From positions 672 to 8,581 of the forward strand of contig DFDR01000250.1 of NCBI GenBank assembly GCA_002369295.1: a stretch of DNA of 7,910 nucleotides, in the 5' to 3' direction. This stretch comes from Desulfovibrionaceae bacterium UBA3823. GTDB taxonomy: Bacteria; Desulfobacterota; Desulfovibrionia; Desulfovibrionales; Desulfovibrionaceae. Both the position numbers and the translations under genes were made by a program. Shown piece by piece: positions 6,287-7,910 of this stretch (positions within the stretch are counted from its first letter, which is position 1; each line of letters starts with the position of its first letter). The notes under the pieces were generated by a model. The model was given only the letters and a program-made list of their open reading frames with translations. It ran no database searches and had not been told where the DNA came from.

Positions 6287-6448
6287 GCAAAAAATGCGCT
6301 GAAGCCCTTGGCCTGCCTTGCTATCAAAGATTTTTGAAATAGAAAATCCAAGTCTATCTGCCATCCCAATAAACCCCGCTCCAGCCAGCAGCGCCTGCCC
6401 AGCGGCAGTCTGGCGCGGCGTTGGCTTGACGCGCACGATGCTGGACGC

Positions 6449-6487
6449 AAAAAAGGGAGGCTGTTCCATTGCGGAGATCAGCCTCCC
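6449..6487 (-). terminator. Strong rho-independent terminator after the PacL-like gene
   Basis: On the minus strand GGGAGGCTG (6487-6479), a 15-base loop and CAGCCTCCC (6463-6455) form a perfect 9-bp stem followed directly by TTTTTT (6454-6449). It separates the PacL-like gene from ATPase-2, which therefore needs its own promoter. Confidence 0.9.
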
Positions 6488-6681
6488 GCTGGGCCTTTGG
6501 GCTGCCTGATGCTCAGCCAAAGGCCATGGGTGCCCCCCCTGCGCTGGGCAGGAGGCAGAATGCGCACGTCGATGGCGTGCAGAAAGCTTGCTGGACGGCG
6601 GGCACGGGCAAAGCCCGCAGAGGCAAAGCGCTGCCGCAGATGCTGGCGCGCTCCCGCGCCTGCCACGCCGTGTCCTGGCGT

Positions 6682-6939
6682 CTACTGGGCCTCGCCGGCC
6701 TCTGCGGCGGCCTGGCGGCGGCTCTGCGCCTCGCGCGCCTCGGCAACGAGGTCTTCGGCGTTCTCCTTCATTCTCTCGACAGCGCCGCACACGGCGTCCT
6801 TGACGTCCATGCCGCGGCTCACGAGGTCGGCTGCAATGGGCTTGAAGTTGAGCTTGCCGCGATTGACGGCAGTGGCGACAGCGGCGCCGGCGACAGCGCC
6901 ACCAAGAAAGAGCAGAGCATACTTCAGATACGAGTTCAT
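6682..6939 (-). CDS. PacL/DUF1490-like (or DUF6110-like) P-type-ATPase-associated small membrane protein
   Basis: This encodes 85 residues from ATG 6939-6937 to TAG 6684-6682. AAGGAG lies 6 bases upstream and fixes the start; the longer in-frame form from 7008 has no such site. Residues 5-25 (LKYALLFLGGAVAGAAVATAV) form one glycine/alanine-rich membrane helix. Residues 27-45 are a linker with G43, and residues 46-75 are a charged helix ending ENAEDLVAEAREAQSRR. In mycobacteria, short proteins of this plan (PacL1/Rv3269, DUF1490) are encoded beside the P-type ATPase CtpC and act as membrane scaffolds or metal-binding partners. Firmicute DUF6110 proteins have a similar plan. The match here is by architecture and short motifs seen by eye, so the family name is an inference. 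It probably has its own promoter and terminator. Confidence 0.7.
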   Translation of the reverse strand: MNSYLKYALLFLGGAVAGAAVATAVNRGKLNFKPIAADLVSRGMDVKDAVCGAVERMKENAEDLVAEAREAQSRRQAAAEAGEAQ

Positions 6940-7014
6940 GATAGACTCCTTGCAAAAAGAAGCGTTTGTTTTTTTGTTGATGATCCAGGGAAGCATTTTC
7001 CCGTTCACGACTCG

Positions 7015-7042
7015 AAGATACAGAACGCGCTGAGAAAATCAA
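7015..7042 (-). promoter_or_regulatory. Candidate promoter for the PacL-like gene
   Basis: On the minus strand, TTGATT (7042-7037, four of six) is followed after 16 bases by TATCTT (7020-7015, four of six). This implies a start near 7008 and a leader of about 70 bases before ATG 6939. Confidence 0.42.
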
Positions 7043-7071
7043 CCCCCATGGACAGCTCTTCTCTGCCGTTC

Positions 7072-7086
7072 TGAAATCAAATTTCA
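7072..7086. promoter_or_regulatory. Perfect dyad upstream of the PacL-like promoter
   Basis: TGAAAT (7072-7077) and ATTTCA (7081-7086) flank CAA in perfect inverted symmetry. It lies 30 bases upstream of the candidate -35. A neighbouring looser dyad TGAA-N6-TTCA (7100-7113) adds to it. The AT-rich 15-mer resembles operators of small metal-responsive or winged-helix repressors in general form, but I cannot name the regulator. Confidence 0.45.
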
Positions 7087-7237
7087 ATATGCTTTAAAGT
7101 GAATTGTACTTCATTTTCATTTGCAGAATGAAATCCGCATCGGCATCCCGCTGAAACCGCATTTCAAAACACCCTTCCCCGCCCCGTCCAAGAAGCACCC
7201 CCGAAACGCGCCCCCGACAGCTTTTGCCCCGTTCCCG

Positions 7238-7261
7238 ATTGCCGTCGAAACACGCGGCAAT
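7238..7261. repeat. Inverted repeat with 10-base loop
   Basis: ATTGCCG (7238-7244) and CGGCAAT (7255-7261) are perfect inverted repeats. No T-run follows on either strand, so it is not an obvious terminator. Function is unknown. Confidence 0.5.
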
Positions 7262-7297
7262 TGCTGACTTTGAATTCGAAGTTCATTTCTTTGCAAC

Positions 7298-7321
7298 AAA
7301 AAAAGCCGCATTTTTTTCGGC
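7298..7321 (-). terminator. Weak terminator-like element
   Basis: On the minus strand GCCG (7321-7318), nine bases and CGGC (7308-7305) form a 4-bp stem followed by seven T (7304-7298). The stem is very short. It could be a backup terminator for the HMA chaperone transcript, which already has a stronger one at 7450-7478. Confidence 0.3.
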
Positions 7322-7449
7322 GACGCTTCGACCCCTTTGACGCTGACAGGCGGCTTGAGGTACAGACCGCTTCCTCCCCGTTCCGAGCGCCACTGCCTGT
7401 CCGTGCGTCCCGCACCGCCAGCCGGGAGCGTTCTGCGCCGCCCAGCACC

Positions 7450-7478
7450 AAAACGAGAGCCCCGCTGAACGGGGCTCT
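7450..7478 (-). terminator. Rho-independent terminator of the HMA chaperone gene
   Basis: AGAGCCCCG (7456-7464) and CGGGGCTCT (7470-7478) form a perfect 9-bp stem with a 5-base loop. On the minus strand it is followed by CGTTTT. It starts about 84 bases after the chaperone stop codon. Confidence 0.8.
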
Positions 7479-7561
7479 GCAGGCAGGGATGCGCGCCGTG
7501 CGCCGCGCACAGGAAAGCACGGGGCGGCATTGGCGCAGGCTGAACGCAGCGCTGTCTGCCG

Positions 7562-7774
7562 TTAGGACTGCTTGCCGCAGTACTCGTAGCCGGCGCTCTT
7601 GACCGCCTCCTGCAGCTGGCTTTCGGGCACCTCCCTGGAGCACTCGACCGTCACGGTGCAGGCCTTGTGGTCAGCCTGGGCGGAGACGACGCCGTCGACC
7701 TTTTCCAGAGCCTCCCTGCAGTGGGCTTCGCAGTGGGGGCACATCATACCTTTGACAGTGAGAACGCATTTCAT
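7562..7774 (-). CDS. Soluble HMA-domain metallochaperone (CopZ-like) with CPHC site
   Basis: This encodes 70 residues from ATG 7774-7772 to TAA 7564-7562. AAGGAG lies 7 bases upstream and fixes the start. It is a single HMA domain (beta-alpha-beta-beta-alpha-beta): the opening strand CVLTVKGM is followed by the metal loop MMCPHCEAHC with C12 and C15, and then GVVSAQADHKACTVTVEC. The protein ends AVKSAGYEYCG. Proteins of this family bind Cu(I), Zn or related soft metals and pass them to P-type ATPases in the cytoplasm. Additional possible ligands next to the site are H14, H18 and C19, and C39, C45 and C66 make it unusually cysteine-rich for CopZ. The ATPases in this window have no CxxC of their own, so a chaperone function for them is plausible but inferred. 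It is preceded by a second HMA gene 89 bases upstream. Confidence 0.9.
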   Translation of the reverse strand: MKCVLTVKGMMCPHCEAHCREALEKVDGVVSAQADHKACTVTVECSREVPESQLQEAVKSAGYEYCGKQS

Positions 7775-7863
7775 GGAGCAACTCCTTTGCGCCTGCATGC
7801 TTGCGCAGGGCGCGTGCTGTTGACTGTGACTACCTTGAGACAGCGCCGCCTGGACGGCTGGCT

Positions 7864-7910
7864 TCAGGCCATGCCGCCCCACTCATAGCCGGCACCCTCG
7901 ACGGCTGCGC
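7864..7910 (-). CDS. C-terminus of a second HMA-domain protein (partial, runs off the right edge)
   Basis: The last 14 complete codons read AAVEGAGYEWGGMA, followed by TGA at 7866-7864. This lines up with the end of the neighbouring chaperone (EAVKSAGYEYCG), so it is most likely the end of a tandem HMA-domain protein. The final cysteine is replaced by glycine. The 89 bases between the two genes show no terminator or clear promoter, so they are probably cotranscribed. The fragment is too short for a firmer call. Confidence 0.6.
   Translation of the reverse strand, partial: AAVEGAGYEWGGMA

Larger units (their letters stand above)
6190..6681. other. Intergenic region between the PacL-like gene and ATPase-2
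   Basis: This stretch of 492 bases holds the terminator of the PacL-like gene (6449-6487), an AT-rich segment (about 6320-6355), and a promoter-like pair for ATPase-2 (6259-6286). The AT-rich segment contains a TCAAA-GATT-TTTGA dyad (6324-6337) that could be a protein-binding site. The 190 bases between the PacL-like stop codon and the terminator hold no convincing gene. Confidence 0.55.
6940..7449. other. Regulatory intergenic region upstream of the PacL-like gene
   Basis: These 510 bases hold no convincing gene. Between about 6950 and 7130 they are markedly AT-rich relative to the window. They contain a promoter-like pair (7015-7042), a perfect TGAAAT-CAA-ATTTCA dyad (7072-7086), the inverted repeat ATTGCCG / CGGCAAT (7238-7244 / 7255-7261), and an A7/T7 structure (7298-7321). 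Confidence 0.55.

Noticed and set aside
6272..7087. 271-codon minus-strand frame overlapping the PacL-like gene
   Set aside because: It is out of frame with a better-supported gene that has an AAGGAG site, reads through a strong terminator, and shows no domain.
7117..7530. Minus-strand frames of 137 and 159 codons across the gap upstream of the PacL-like gene
   Set aside because: They run through the terminator at 7450-7478, lack good ribosome binding sites and have low-complexity, arginine-rich sequence.
1..7910. CRISPR array, tRNA, rRNA or insertion sequence
   Set aside because: I saw no regularly spaced repeats, no tRNA-like cloverleaf, and no transposase or terminal inverted repeats with target duplication.

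Overview
The window is GC-rich, and all but one of its genes read right to left on the minus strand. It looks like a metal-handling accessory locus of a Desulfovibrio-type sulfate reducer. That assignment is inferred from base composition, strong AAGGAG-type ribosome binding sites, and the N-terminus of a giant type-I-secreted adhesin at the left edge. No sequence search was possible.

Layout in transcription order (minus strand, right to left): the last codons of a heavy-metal-associated (HMA) protein (7910-7864); a complete 70-residue HMA chaperone with a CPHC metal site (7774-7562) and its terminator (about 7478-7450); a 510-base AT-rich regulatory region; an 85-residue protein with one membrane helix and a charged tail that resembles the mycobacterial PacL/DUF1490 (or DUF6110) partners of P-type ATPases (6939-6682), with a strong terminator (6487-6449); and a 733-residue P1B-type ATPase (6189-3988), called ATPase-2 here. 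Next comes the only plus-strand gene, a 90-residue membrane protein (3570-3842). After it lie a second, 713-residue P1B-type ATPase (3125-984), called ATPase-1, and a coupled 92-residue HMA_2-like protein (975-697). A terminator (628-590) and the first 121 codons of the giant adhesin (363-1) end the window.

The two ATPases are clear paralogues, each with an N-terminal HMA-like domain that lacks CxxC. They share the phosphorylation aspartate, the HP motif and the ATP-hinge motif at identical residue numbers, but they differ where a pump must work. ATPase-1 has the actuator motif TGE and a membrane motif YSC in place of the usual CPC. ATPase-2 has FGT instead of TGE, a shortened actuator-to-membrane linker and LAC in the membrane motif. 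By sequence it could be phosphorylated but lacks the glutamate needed for dephosphorylation, so it may be a degenerate pump, a sensor or a partner of ATPase-1.

Taken together, the window encodes soluble CxxC chaperones, a PacL-like membrane partner, one apparently competent pump, one apparently crippled pump, a free HMA_2-like domain and a small histidine-containing membrane protein. This may be a multi-component metal export system. The transported metal cannot be read from the sequence.
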